From positions 1 to 44,131 of the forward strand of contig VFKE01000012.1 of NCBI GenBank assembly GCA_009885695.1: 44,131 nt of DNA. Direction: 5' to 3'. How positions within the stretch are numbered: the first letter of the stretch is position 1; every line of letters starts with the position of its first letter. The DNA is from Verrucomicrobiota bacterium (GTDB lineage: Bacteria > Verrucomicrobiota > Verrucomicrobiia > Verrucomicrobiales > Verrucomicrobiaceae). The translations under genes and the position numbers were made by a program. The notes beneath the pieces were generated by a model. The model was not told where the DNA came from. It ran no database searches and saw nothing but the letters and a program-made list of their open reading frames with translations. Positions 6,712 to 15,976 of the stretch are shown here, in pieces.

Positions 6712-8781
6712 TTAATCGAAAAGTTTTTTGAATGGAGGGAAGCCGGAGCCGAGCAACATGGCGAGTTCGATATCGGCGGCCGAGCTGGCCACCTTTTCAT
6801 CCAGGCAGCGCTGCGCTTCGTCGCGCATGAGTCCGGTGAGACGTGTGACGATCGCTGCGCGCTCAGGCTCGCGGAAGGCGGGCGTGAGATGCTTTAGCAG
6901 GGCTGGATTCGGCGATGCTACAGCTTTGTTGTGAAGATAGAATCCCTGGCCGTTTTTGCGGCCCAGCATTCCGGCGGCGGTCAGCGTCGCGAGCAGATGA
7001 GTTTTGGGCAAGCGGCCGGGGAAAGCCCGGCTCATGGTTGCTGCCACATGCTGGGCCACATCAAATCCGATTTCGTCCAGCAACCGCAACGGTCCCATCG
7101 GCATTCCGAATTCGGTCATGGTATCATCGATGCGCCAGGGGTCGTGCATTGTTTCCGCCAGCGACACGGCGCCGATCAAATAGGGCATGAGAATGCGGTT
7201 GACCACGAATCCAGGACTGTCCTGCACCAGTACGGGCGTCTTGCCGATCCCCTGGACAAAGCGCATCGCGGTGGCCGTCGTCTCGGGTGAGGTGCGAGCG
7301 TGGGTTACGATTTCCACCAATGGCATAACGTGAGCCGGGTTGAAAAAGTGCAGGCCGAGAACTTGCTCCGGATGGGGAACGGCCGCAGCCATTTCCGCGA
7401 CTGACAAGGCAGAGGTGTTGGTGGCGAGAATGGTTTGCGGGCCGGTGCGCGAGGCGAGATCGGCGAGCAGATTTTTTTTGGCTTCCATCTCCTCGATCAC
7501 TGCCTCGATCACCAGATCCATTCTTTGAAGCGGCACCTTGGCATGAGCTGGTGCGATGCGATCCCGAACTTCGCGCGCTTCTTTGCGTGACAACGCGCGC
7601 CGATTGATGCCATCCGCGAGAAAACCCTCGATGCGGCTCAAGCCGCGCGCGACCAGTTCAGGAGTTGCGTCCGTGAGGATGACGCGCACGCCTTTGGTTG
7701 CCAGGGCATAGGCGATCCCGCTGCCCATCACTCCGGCGCCGATGACGGCCGCGTTGACAACAGGTCGCGCAGTGACATTGGCCAGCGCGGCTGGAAGTTT
7801 GTGGGATGCAGACTCCTTGCGAAGAAAGGTGCCGATGAAGCTTCGAGTCATGGTAGAACCGGCGAGTGTGGTGATGGCTTCCTGTTCGAGCGCGAGTGAC
7901 TTCTCGAAGGACCGCGAAGCGCCGCGTGTCACGACATCCACTGCGACGGCTGGCGCGGCGATCGTGGACTTCATCCAGGGGAATTTTGCGAATAACATGG
8001 CTTTAGCCCTGAAGCGAATCACTTGTGGCAGCGGCCATAGTTGGGTGAAATGAAAATGATGATGTCGCGCACTCGTCGCCCGCAGGGCGAATTTTTTCGC
8101 CAGCGAATCCAGATGTTCTCGCGCAGTCACTTCGTGGATGAGACCGGCCCGCTTTGCTTCAGCAGCCTTCATCGTTTTCCCTCGCACAATTAGATCGAGC
8201 GCGCGCGGCAGTCCGATCATGCGTGGCAACCGGGTGCTGCCGCCCCAGCCAGGGATCAGTCCGAGCTGGGTTTCCGGCAGTCCGATTCTGGTAAATTCGC
8301 TGTCAGTGGCAACTCGCCAGTCGCAGGCGAGAGCCATCTCGAATCCGCCGCCAACGCAGGCGCCGTGAATCGCGGCGACTTTTGGGATGCGCAGAGTCTC
8401 CAGATGCGTGAACACATCCTGTCCGAGCACGAGAAGCTCCTTCATCCGGATTGGCGCGAGTGTTTGCACCGCATGCAAATCCGCGCCCGCGATATAGATT
8501 CGCTCTTTTGCACTGCGGATGACAAGAGCGCGAACGGAACTGTCGCGATGGAGATCTTCGATGTGACAGTCGAGCTCATCCAGCGTGTCGAAGTTCCAGA
8601 CATTCGCGGCGGCATCCGGCGTGTCGAAGGTCAGCCAGCAGATGCCGTCGGCGTCGATTTCCTTGGTGAAGCAGCGGTGAGCGTTGTGCGGCCCATGTTT
8701 GCGGGGCGACCAGGGGACGAATGAATCTTCCTCCGGGTTTTCCGTGGGGTCGAGGATGATGGCATTCATGGCTGAATTCAT
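6712..8781 (-). CDS. fadJ: FadJ/FadB-type multifunctional enzyme (enoyl-CoA hydratase / 3-hydroxyacyl-CoA dehydrogenase)
   Basis: A 689-residue fusion that hydrates enoyl-CoA and then oxidises 3-hydroxyacyl-CoA with NAD. The N-terminal crotonase domain (about residues 40-290) shows RIYIAGADLHAV, HGACVGGGFEMALACDWRVA and GLPETQLGLIPGWGG, with the two glutamates needed for hydration (FEMAL and LPETQ). The dehydrogenase half starts at AVIGAGVMGSGIAYALATKG (Rossmann loop) and has LGLHFFNPAHVMPLVEIV with the catalytic histidine, then DSPGFVVNRILMPYL. Its start codon overlaps the thiolase stop by one base (TAATG arrangement), which indicates translational coupling. An alternative in-frame ATG at 8769 cannot be ruled out. 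FadJ rather than FadB naming is a family-level judgement. Confidence 0.93.
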   Translation of the reverse strand: MNSAMNAIILDPTENPEEDSFVPWSPRKHGPHNAHRCFTKEIDADGICWLTFDTPDAAANVWNFDTLDELDCHIEDLHRDSSVRALVIRSAKERIYIAGADLHAVQTLAPIRMKELLVLGQDVFTHLETLRIPKVAAIHGACVGGGFEMALACDWRVATDSEFTRIGLPETQLGLIPGWGGSTRLPRMIGLPRALDLIVRGKTMKAAEAKRAGLIHEVTAREHLDSLAKKFALRATSARHHHFHFTQLWPLPQVIRFRAKAMLFAKFPWMKSTIAAPAVAVDVVTRGASRSFEKSLALEQEAITTLAGSTMTRSFIGTFLRKESASHKLPAALANVTARPVVNAAVIGAGVMGSGIAYALATKGVRVILTDATPELVARGLSRIEGFLADGINRRALSRKEAREVRDRIAPAHAKVPLQRMDLVIEAVIEEMEAKKNLLADLASRTGPQTILATNTSALSVAEMAAAVPHPEQVLGLHFFNPAHVMPLVEIVTHARTSPETTATAMRFVQGIGKTPVLVQDSPGFVVNRILMPYLIGAVSLAETMHDPWRIDDTMTEFGMPMGPLRLLDEIGFDVAQHVAATMSRAFPGRLPKTHLLATLTAAGMLGRKNGQGFYLHNKAVASPNPALLKHLTPAFREPERAAIVTRLTGLMRDEAQRCLDEKVASSAADIELAMLLGSGFPPFKKLFD

Positions 8782-10067
8782 TAATTGGTTTCAAGACAGA
8801 CAGCGCCGCCCTGGCCGCCGCCGATGCAAAGGGAGACCACGGCGCGTTGCTGTTTGTTTCTCCGAAGTTGCAGCAACGCGGTGAGCACGAGGCGCGCGCC
8901 ACTGGCACCGACCGGATGCCCGAGCGCGATGGCACCGCCCTGCGGATTGAGCCGCGCATGGTCCAGTTCGCCCAGCGGGGCGTCCAGACCCGCGCGCCGG
9001 GCGCTGGCGGGATCCTTGAGGCATTTCAATACGGCGAGCACCTGTGCAGCGAAAGCTTCATTGATCTCCACGATGTCGGCATCATCGAGCTTCCAACTCG
9101 CGGCGCGGAGCGCTTCTGAAATGGCGGTGACGGGTCCAAGTCCCATGCGCGCCGGATCGCATCCGGTCCACGCTTGACTCACCAGTCTGCCCAGTGGTTC
9201 GAGACCGAGCGACTCCGCCCTGCGCTCGCTGCAAACGAGCAGCGCAACCGCGCCATCGCTCACCTGTGACGAATTTCCGGCGGTCACGCTGCCCATGAGC
9301 GGGTCGAAAATCGGCTGCAACCTGGCAAGTTTTTCGAGTGACGAATCCGCGCGCAGTCCATTGTCCTCGGTGATGGCCTTCACATCCCGGCCAGTGGTGT
9401 AGACCGGTGTGATTTCTTCCGTGATCGCAGCGCGGCTGCCGAGGGCCAGAAGATGGGAGCGCACGGCGAAAGCATCCTGCGCGTCGCGGGAAACTCGGTA
9501 TTCACGGGCCAGCAGTTCCGCTGTTTCCCCCATGTTGAGCGCGGCCACGGGATCGGTGAGGCCGAGTTTGAGTGTGATCACCGGCATGAGATCCTGGAGT
9601 CGGAAGGCGGAGAGCGCCCTGGCTTTTGAGAACACGCCGCGGGCGCGGGAAAGCATGGCAAATTTCAATGCGGCCTCATGACGGAATTGAAACGGCATCT
9701 GCGACATGCTCTCCACGCCGCCGACCATAAAAACTTCGCCCTGACCGGCTGCGAGTTTTTCATACGCCGTCGTCATCGCCTGAAGTCCGGAGGCGCAGTT
9801 GCGTTGCACGGTCATGGCGGGGCGCTCCTTGGGGATTCCGGAGCGCAGAGCGATGATGCGGGCGATGTTTGGCGCGTTGGCCGGTTGTGAGACGCAGCCG
9901 AAGATGGTTTCGTCCACCAGCGCCGGATCAAGGCCCGTTTTGATCAGCAGGCCTGTGACCGCCGCACGTCCCAATTCGACGGCATCAAGGCCGGCGAGCG
10001 CGGTGCCCGCGCGGCAGAACGGGGTGCGAACGCCGGCGACGATTACAAGATGTTCCTTCGGGTTCAT
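8781..10067 (-). CDS. fadI: Acetyl-CoA C-acyltransferase (3-ketoacyl-CoA thiolase)
   Basis: A 428-residue thiolase that cleaves 3-ketoacyl-CoA to acetyl-CoA and a shortened acyl-CoA. The nucleophilic cysteine lies in TVQRNCASGLQAM. The second half has EINEAFAAQ, GGAIALGHPVGASGAR (catalytic His) and CIGGGQGGA (second catalytic Cys). The somewhat long size and the insert between GGVESMSQMPF and the loop domain fit the FadI/trifunctional-beta type that partners FadJ. It overlaps the upstream ligase gene by 4 bp and the downstream fadJ by 1 bp, so the enzymes are made from one message and probably form a complex. Confidence 0.92.
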   Translation of the reverse strand: MNPKEHLVIVAGVRTPFCRAGTALAGLDAVELGRAAVTGLLIKTGLDPALVDETIFGCVSQPANAPNIARIIALRSGIPKERPAMTVQRNCASGLQAMTTAYEKLAAGQGEVFMVGGVESMSQMPFQFRHEAALKFAMLSRARGVFSKARALSAFRLQDLMPVITLKLGLTDPVAALNMGETAELLAREYRVSRDAQDAFAVRSHLLALGSRAAITEEITPVYTTGRDVKAITEDNGLRADSSLEKLARLQPIFDPLMGSVTAGNSSQVSDGAVALLVCSERRAESLGLEPLGRLVSQAWTGCDPARMGLGPVTAISEALRAASWKLDDADIVEINEAFAAQVLAVLKCLKDPASARRAGLDAPLGELDHARLNPQGGAIALGHPVGASGARLVLTALLQLRRNKQQRAVVSLCIGGGQGGAVCLETN

Positions 10068-11587
10068 GCGAGTGCGGGTTGTTCCGGGTTGGACACCGCG
10101 GTGGGCGGTGATGGCTGGGCGGTTTTTGCGCGACGATCAGCAATTTTTTCCTCCTTGAGCAGGCGTCCGATGCCGAGCCGCTCCCGCATTTCCGGCAGGG
10201 AATGGAAGAAGATGGCATTCGGCCTCAGTTCGGTAGCCTCATGGAAACGGCGCGCGATTTGTTCCCGGATCAAGCCTTCACTGACTCCAGACTCTGCCGT
10301 GATGTGGAGAAACACCTCATCAGTTTCCAGTGGATCATCATGACGTTTGCGCAGTTCGATCTGCCAGGCGGTGACATTTTTCTGATCGTCGAGCAGATGC
10401 TCCAGTACATTGAAATCCACCAAGGTTCCCTTGAGCTTGTCGAGATTGAGCACGCGACGCTCGCTGACACGCGCGATGGGTCCGATCAGCCGTGGGCAAC
10501 TCCGTCCACAATGCGGACAGGCGTCCCAGGTCAGTCCGCGCTCTGCGAGGTCTCCGGTGCGATAGCGTAAGACCACCGTGCCGCGGGCGTCGAGAGGTGT
10601 GAACACAATCTCGCCAGGCGCGCCCGGCGGCACGGGGTCTCCCGTTAGGGGATTGATGATCTCGACCAACGCGAGGTCGGGAGATAAATGAAAGCCGCTG
10701 GCACCTTCGTGCGGCATGGTGGGGCATTCGGGGAAGGCCATCTTGGCCTCGGTAAAGGCGTAGGTGCTGATGATGTGGACGCCGAGCGAACCCAATTGCG
10801 AACACAGCGAGCGGAGTTTGCTGCGCAGCCCCGGAGGAACCTTTTCTCCGCCCAGCACCACGCGCTTGATGTCGGGCCATTCGCGTTTCTCCGCGACGGC
10901 CTGTTGCAGGATGTGATAGATGAAGGTGGGCATGCCGATGATGACATCCGGGCGCGTGCGTTCGATCATCGTGATGTTGCCGTCGGTTCCGAGTGATTTT
11001 CCACCGCCCGTGGAGAGCATGAATGTGCCGAAACCAAGCCCGGCATAGTGCGCCTGCCAGAAGCCGAGATGCGGTGCATAGGGAAACAGATTCACATGCC
11101 GGTAGGCGCGATCTGAACGTCCGACTTCCATCAATCGGCGTCCTGTGATCTCAAGATTTGCCAGATCATGCTTCGTGTAGAGGAACGGAACGGGCTCGCT
11201 GCTGCGCCCCGTGGTGCTGGTGAGCAGGATCGGGCGGAACTCGGCCTCAAGTTGTTCGTGCGCATGGGCTCGACCGTGCAGCAACGCGTCGAAGATCACC
11301 CGCGGCTCGCGCTTGAGCACGTGCTGACTGGGTTGCAGCACGAAATCACGCAGACGCTCGCGAGATACGGTGAGATCAGACTTGTCCGTGAAGGGCACGC
11401 GGTTCCAATCGCTCCACGTGCGGAGGTCATCGGGCCGGATGCCGTGTTCGTCGAATACGCGGCGGTAGTGTCCGGAGAAGGGAAGGACGCGGCGTTTCAA
11501 GAACTCGCGGAGGCGGCGAAGTTGCCAGGTCTCCCAGAATTCAGGTTTGGCCGCATCCCACAGCGGGGATGAGAGGAGAGTTTTCAT
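10064..11587 (-). CDS. PaaK-like AMP-forming acyl-CoA ligase with zinc-ribbon motif
   Basis: A 507-residue member of the adenylate-forming enzymes closest in appearance to phenylacetate-CoA ligases. It has the phosphate-binding loop LLTSTTGRSSEPVPFLYT, the A5-type STYAFTEAKMAFP, and the RYRTGDLAERG adenylate-binding region. Directly after this is CPHCGRSCPR, a Cys-rich knuckle likely to bind zinc, which is common in PaaK-like ligases and absent from FadD. It would activate a carboxylic acid released by the neighbouring phospholipase, so it takes the place of FadD in this operon; the actual acid is unknown. The gene overlaps the patatin gene by 47 bp and the thiolase gene by 4 bp. Confidence 0.85.
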   Translation of the reverse strand: MKTLLSSPLWDAAKPEFWETWQLRRLREFLKRRVLPFSGHYRRVFDEHGIRPDDLRTWSDWNRVPFTDKSDLTVSRERLRDFVLQPSQHVLKREPRVIFDALLHGRAHAHEQLEAEFRPILLTSTTGRSSEPVPFLYTKHDLANLEITGRRLMEVGRSDRAYRHVNLFPYAPHLGFWQAHYAGLGFGTFMLSTGGGKSLGTDGNITMIERTRPDVIIGMPTFIYHILQQAVAEKREWPDIKRVVLGGEKVPPGLRSKLRSLCSQLGSLGVHIISTYAFTEAKMAFPECPTMPHEGASGFHLSPDLALVEIINPLTGDPVPPGAPGEIVFTPLDARGTVVLRYRTGDLAERGLTWDACPHCGRSCPRLIGPIARVSERRVLNLDKLKGTLVDFNVLEHLLDDQKNVTAWQIELRKRHDDPLETDEVFLHITAESGVSEGLIREQIARRFHEATELRPNAIFFHSLPEMRERLGIGRLLKEEKIADRRAKTAQPSPPTAVSNPEQPALA

Positions 11588-12587
11588 GGTTGGAAGTTCT
11601 GCCTTTCTTAATAGGAGCCATCAGCGCGCGGATAAGAGGTAATGCCTCCTCGGTCGCGTGGCGGCCGGCTTCGATGTAGCGGTTGAAGTTGTGGAAATCG
11701 TGCCATTTTGACTCGCCAAAAAACGGGTGGATCAGGACGTCTGCGATGGCGGACTCTTCGGTCATGAGGCGGACCTGCGCGGTGGTGAGGCAGCGCTTGA
11801 ACGTGTCGAGCACGTTTCCGTACGCGAAGAGGTTCACCTTTTGCATGACGGCGTCCCAAGTGCGGCCCAGCACTGTTTCCGGTGCCTCTGGCGGCATGGG
11901 AAAGGATTTGAGTCGGCAGGAGGCGATATCATTGGCGGTGGGCATGACATTGACGGCGATGATGTAATCGAGGTTTGTCAGTTTTTTCAGCAAGCTAACA
12001 GGCAGCGGCTGTGCGGCACCGCCATCGACATAGTGACTGCCGTTTAACGGCACCGGGGCGCAGATGCCTGGAATGGCGCAACTGGCATGAACTGCGGCCG
12101 CAACGGGGGTGTCCGCAGGCAGCACCTCGCTGGACACAGTGTCGAGATTCGTGGCCACGATGAACATCTTCCGGTGCAGTTGCGCGAGCGTCATGTCGCC
12201 GAGCGTCCGCTCGAGGTGTTTGCGGACCTTGTCTCCGCGAAGAAAACCCTTGGTGGGAAGCAGTGCCGGATCAATCAGCCGCAGCAGGGTGCGGCGATCT
12301 TTCATCTCGGCGGCGAGATCGGCGAGGCCTTTTCCGTTGATCCCGGCCGCCCAGAGCGCGCCCACATAAGCCCCCATGCTGCTGCCGATGATGGCGGCGA
12401 TGGGGATGCCGGCATTCTCCAGAACCTGAATGGCCCCAACGTGGGCCAGTCCACGGGCTCCGCCACAGGAGAGAACCAACCCGATGCGTGGTGGCGCGGC
12501 CACATCAGAACTGCCATCCACGAAACGATGGAGCCATGAATCGACAGCCAGCCATGGGAGGCAGAATTTGTTGGAGGGTAAGCGCAT
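11541..12587 (-). CDS. Patatin-like phospholipase
   Basis: A 348-residue serine lipid acyl hydrolase. The oxyanion loop is LVLSCGGARGLAHVGAIQVL, the nucleophile elbow is IIGSSMGAYVGALWAAG (G-S-S-M-G), and the dyad aspartate is in HYVDGGAAQPLPVSLL, which is the full patatin dyad. The conserved SCAIPGICAPVPL also fits the RssA/YlbK-type bacterial group. No clear signal peptide is visible, so a cytoplasmic or peripheral membrane role is likely. As first gene of the operon, with a 47-bp overlap into the acyl-CoA ligase gene, it would supply free fatty acids for activation and beta-oxidation. Its leader is CA-rich (CTACAACCACTCCACAACG) and has no Shine-Dalgarno sequence. Confidence 0.88.
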   Translation of the reverse strand: MRLPSNKFCLPWLAVDSWLHRFVDGSSDVAAPPRIGLVLSCGGARGLAHVGAIQVLENAGIPIAAIIGSSMGAYVGALWAAGINGKGLADLAAEMKDRRTLLRLIDPALLPTKGFLRGDKVRKHLERTLGDMTLAQLHRKMFIVATNLDTVSSEVLPADTPVAAAVHASCAIPGICAPVPLNGSHYVDGGAAQPLPVSLLKKLTNLDYIIAVNVMPTANDIASCRLKSFPMPPEAPETVLGRTWDAVMQKVNLFAYGNVLDTFKRCLTTAQVRLMTEESAIADVLIHPFFGESKWHDFHNFNRYIEAGRHATEEALPLIRALMAPIKKGRTSNHENSPLIPAVGCGQT

Positions 12588-12872
12588 GGCGTTGTGGAGT
12601 GGTTGTAGGGTTAGACAGAATTGTAGAAAATTGATTCAAATGTAGGGAAACTAATGACGGACGTCCTTGTTCGAATGGTTTTATGAGTTTCCAAGAGGGT
12701 TGAATTCTTGCTGGTGCGATAATTGTCTTTTTATGCGACGCGTCATTGCGCCGTGTGGCGCTATGAGGTCTTGTTATATCGTCCGTCCTTCTACTGCGGG
12801 GCGACAGAATCTGACACGTCAGCACACTGACAAATGAATTGCAGACGGCAGCGTCCGCTCTACTAAACAGCC
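12588..12872. other. Divergent intergenic region
   Basis: A gene-free stretch of 285 bp between the patatin operon (minus) and the aldolase/dehydrogenase gene (plus), and thus the promoter region of both. TTGCAG and TACTAA spaced 16 bp lie just upstream of the aldolase ATG, but both hexamers match weakly. Around 12657-12674 the bases GGACGTCCTTGTTCGAA resemble one arm of the palindrome inside the aldolase gene. No coding sequence or RNA gene is evident. Confidence 0.5.
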
Positions 12873-14864
12873 ATGCAAAGCCTCTGGAACGACACTGAAG
12901 CCGCCACATTCGGAACCGACCTGCTGGGACAGCGCGTCTATACTTCGCGCCTGCTCGGACGCAATCCGGCACTGGTGCTGCACGGCGGCGGCAACACCTC
13001 GGTCAAGATTTTAGAGAAGGACTTCTTCGGTGAACCGGTTGACCTTTGCTATGTGAAGGGATCGGGCTGGGATCTGGCCACCATCGAGCGCGAAGGCTTT
13101 TCTCCGGTGCGCATGAGCGCCCTGATGAAGATGGCGGAACTGCCGACGATGTCGGATGCCGACATGGTCTTGCAGCAGCGTGCTGCGATGACCAATCCGA
13201 ATGCGCCTGCTGCATCAATCGAAGCGATCTTGCACGCTATCCTGCCCTTCAAGTTTGTCGATCATTCCCACGCAAACGCGATTTCCGCGCTTACTTGCAG
13301 CATGGACGGCGGGAAGCGCGTGGTCGAGTGCTTCGGCAAGCGCGTTCTGGTGCTGCCTTATGTCATGCCAGGCTTCGTGCTGGCGAAGCAAGTTCACGAA
13401 GTCCTGAAGAAGCGCGATCTCCGCGCAGAGAATATCGAAGGCATCGTGCTGCTGAAGCACGGCCTGTTTACCTTCGCGGATGATGCTCGGACGAGCTATG
13501 AGAAGCACATCGAGCTGGTGACGATGGCGGAGGCATGGCTTCAGAATCGTAACAAGGGCGTCTCGCCATTGTCATATGATGAGTCAAGGGCGGGACGCCC
13601 TTGTTACGAAGACCTCCTCAATCTCGCCAAACTCCGCCGCGCAGTGAGCGCCAAGCGCGGCTTTGCGCAGATCGCGCGCTTGCTCGATGAACCGGATCAG
13701 GTCGCGTATGCCACCAGCATCGGCACGGCCGGTACTCTTGGACCGCTGACGCCCGATCACAGCATCCGCACCAAGCGTTCACCGGCGGTCATCGGCGACG
13801 ACATCGCAGCCAGCGTGCAGAAGTTTGCCGACGACTACGTGGCCTATTTTAAAAGGAACAGCGGGCAGGCTGCCCACTACACGATGCTCGATCCCGCGCC
13901 GCGCTTTGCCTTGTGGGCCGGGAAGGGGATTGTGAGTTTTGGCGACTCCTTGAAGGACGCGAACATCGTGGCTGACATCGCGACGCATACGGCGGCAACC
14001 ATTTCCCAGGTGGGTGACGCATGGTCACCGCTGCCGGAGAAGGATATTTTTGAAATCGAATATTGGGAGCTGGAGCAGGCCAAACTGTGCAAAGGTCCAT
14101 CGCGCAAGGTTCATCAGGGCAAGGTCGCGCTGGTCACCGGATGCGCTGCGGGCATCGGCTTTGCCATTGCGGAGTCACTTGCGGAGCAGGGGGCGCAGGT
14201 GGTTGGACTCGACATTGACAAGGACATCCCGGAGATCATGAAGAAGATCGGGGCCATCGGCATCGTGGTGAACCTCACCGAAGACCAGCCCGTCACGGAC
14301 GCGATCAGCTTTGCTGTGCGCGAGTTCGGCGGCATCGACATCGTGGTGTCGAACGCCGGCATCTTTCCGAAGAACGACCACCTCGACGTGATGGCGCAGA
14401 CCGACTGGGATCGCACGATCATGATCAATCTCACGAGCCATCAGAAGCTCATGAGCAAGGTGATCCCGTTCGTGAAGCAGGGCATTGATGCCAGCATTAT
14501 CTTCGTCGGCAGCCGCAACTTTAAGGCGCCCGGCCCCGGTGCCAGCGCCTACTCCTGCTCCAAGGCCGCGCTCACCCAGCTCTGCCGCGTGGCCGCGCTG
14601 GAACTCGCGCCCGACAAGATTCGCGTGAACATCGTGCATCCCGACGCTGTGTTCGACACCAAGCTTTGGACGCCTGATGCCCTGCAAAAAAGCGCCGCTC
14701 GCTATGGCATGACGGTTGAAGAATACAAGACGAAGAACCTCATGAAGGTCGAGATCAAATCGAAAGACATCGGCAATATGGTATCGGCCATGGCCTCGCC
14801 CCTGTTTGCCAAAGTCACCGGCGCCCAGATCCCCGTGGATGGCGGCAATGACCGGGTGATCTGA
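12873..14864 (+). CDS. Bifunctional class II aldolase / short-chain dehydrogenase
   Basis: A 663-residue fusion. The N-terminal part (about 1-400) is a class II aldolase with the zinc-site histidines in KFVDHSHANAISAL and VLLKHGLFTFADD and the loop LVLHGGGNTSVK. The C-terminal part (about 412-663) is an SDR with VALVTGCAAGIGFAIAESLA, the serine in IIFVGSRNF, and SAYSCSKAALTQL (Tyr-x3-Lys). The same fusion is known for rhamnulose-1-phosphate aldolase/lactaldehyde dehydrogenases, so a role in deoxy-sugar breakdown is plausible; the substrate cannot be fixed, since no kinase or isomerase gene is adjacent. Around residue 226-245 it carries an extra segment (NRNKGVSPLSYDESRAGRPC) encoded by a palindromic insertion that keeps the frame. 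Confidence 0.85.
   Translation: MQSLWNDTEAATFGTDLLGQRVYTSRLLGRNPALVLHGGGNTSVKILEKDFFGEPVDLCYVKGSGWDLATIEREGFSPVRMSALMKMAELPTMSDADMVLQQRAAMTNPNAPAASIEAILHAILPFKFVDHSHANAISALTCSMDGGKRVVECFGKRVLVLPYVMPGFVLAKQVHEVLKKRDLRAENIEGIVLLKHGLFTFADDARTSYEKHIELVTMAEAWLQNRNKGVSPLSYDESRAGRPCYEDLLNLAKLRRAVSAKRGFAQIARLLDEPDQVAYATSIGTAGTLGPLTPDHSIRTKRSPAVIGDDIAASVQKFADDYVAYFKRNSGQAAHYTMLDPAPRFALWAGKGIVSFGDSLKDANIVADIATHTAATISQVGDAWSPLPEKDIFEIEYWELEQAKLCKGPSRKVHQGKVALVTGCAAGIGFAIAESLAEQGAQVVGLDIDKDIPEIMKKIGAIGIVVNLTEDQPVTDAISFAVREFGGIDIVVSNAGIFPKNDHLDVMAQTDWDRTIMINLTSHQKLMSKVIPFVKQGIDASIIFVGSRNFKAPGPGASAYSCSKAALTQLCRVAALELAPDKIRVNIVHPDAVFDTKLWTPDALQKSAARYGMTVEEYKTKNLMKVEIKSKDIGNMVSAMASPLFAKVTGAQIPVDGGNDRVI
13548..13608 (+). 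repeat. Palindromic element inserted in frame within the aldolase gene
   Basis: Two 20-bp arms, CGTAACAAGGGCGTCTCGCC at 13548-13567 and its complement with one mismatch at 13589-13608, are separated by 21 bp. The element lies inside an open reading frame and encodes a hydrophilic stretch between two conserved helices of the aldolase domain. An in-frame hairpin of this size is best explained as a small REP/MITE-like insertion tolerated in a surface loop. Confidence 0.7.
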
Positions 14865-14924
14865 GGTTGCATCGCCTGCTGGTTTGCGCTAACGGCTCCA
14901 CTTGAAAATTTCACGTTACGAGAC

Positions 14925-15938
14925 ATGAGAATAGCCCTCGATGCTATGGGTGGCGACTTCGCCCCTCAGAATCCCATCGGCGGCCTCAAGCTTGCGCTCG
15001 CGGAACTGCCCCAGATGGAGCGCGTCTTTGTGGTCGGGAAGCCGGAAGTCATCCAGCAGGAAATGGACCGGCAGGGCCTGTCCGATCCGCGGATTGAAAT
15101 CGTCGCGGCCAGCCAGGTTGTTGAAATGTCCGACAGCGGACTGGACGCGGTTCGTCGGAAGAAGGACAGTTCCATCAGCCGCGCGGTTGATCTGATCAAG
15201 GAGAAGAAGGCAGATGCCGTTGTCAGCGCAGGGCACACCGGGGCCGCAGTCACGGCTTCACTGATCAAACTGCGCACGCTGCCAGGAGTTGATCGGCCGG
15301 CCATTGCGGCCATCATGCCTTCTGTTACAAAATTCTGGTTGCTGATCGATGCCGGGGCCAATCCGGACAGCGAGCCGCAGCACCTCGTGCAGAACGCGAT
15401 CATGGGCTCTGCCTATGCGCGGCATGTGCTGGGCCGGAAGAATCCGCAAGTGGGGCTGATGTCGAACGGAACCGAGGAGGACAAGGGCAATGCGCTGTGC
15501 AAGGAAGCGGGAAAACTTCTTCGCCGCACCGAGGGCATCCATTACATGGGCAACGTCGAGGGTCACGACCTCTGGGACACGCCGCCGGACGTCGTGGTCT
15601 GTGATGGCTTTACTGGTAATATTTTGCTCAAGACCAGCGAGGGGATTGCGCATGCCATCTTCAGCATGATGAAGACGGAGATCATGTCCTCTGCGCGCAC
15701 GAAGCTTGGCGGACTGCTGGCGAGACCGGCCTTTAAACGTGTTCATACGAAAACCAACGCGGACGAATACGGCGGGATGCCGCTGTTGGGACTGAACGGG
15801 ATCACGATCATCGCCCATGGCGGGGCATCGTCCTATGCCATGAAGAACGCGCTCCGCTCCGCATGCGAGACCATTTCCCATGAAGTAAACCCGCACATTG
15901 AAGAGTCGATGCGGAAGCACGCCCTGATGCATGTTTAA
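14925..15938 (+). CDS. plsX: Phosphate acyltransferase PlsX
   Basis: A 337-residue PlsX, which converts acyl-ACP to acyl-phosphate for PlsY and so begins phospholipid synthesis; it is a peripheral membrane enzyme. Diagnostic segments are MRIALDAMGGDFAPQNPIGG at the very N-terminus, DAVVSAGHTGAAV, RPAIAAIMPS, DAGANPDSEPQHL, LMSNGTEEDKGN, VVCDGFTGNILLKTSEG, and PLLGLNGITIIAHGGAS. The N-terminal match fixes the ATG at 14925. It is followed 38 bp later by fabH, the usual plsX-fabH pair; the common upstream rpmF is missing and the aldolase/SDR gene stands in its place. Confidence 0.96.
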   Translation: MRIALDAMGGDFAPQNPIGGLKLALAELPQMERVFVVGKPEVIQQEMDRQGLSDPRIEIVAASQVVEMSDSGLDAVRRKKDSSISRAVDLIKEKKADAVVSAGHTGAAVTASLIKLRTLPGVDRPAIAAIMPSVTKFWLLIDAGANPDSEPQHLVQNAIMGSAYARHVLGRKNPQVGLMSNGTEEDKGNALCKEAGKLLRRTEGIHYMGNVEGHDLWDTPPDVVVCDGFTGNILLKTSEGIAHAIFSMMKTEIMSSARTKLGGLLARPAFKRVHTKTNADEYGGMPLLGLNGITIIAHGGASSYAMKNALRSACETISHEVNPHIEESMRKHALMHV

Positions 15939-15976
15939 GGATGTGCGAATTTGAAACCTGAAACACAAACCCAACT

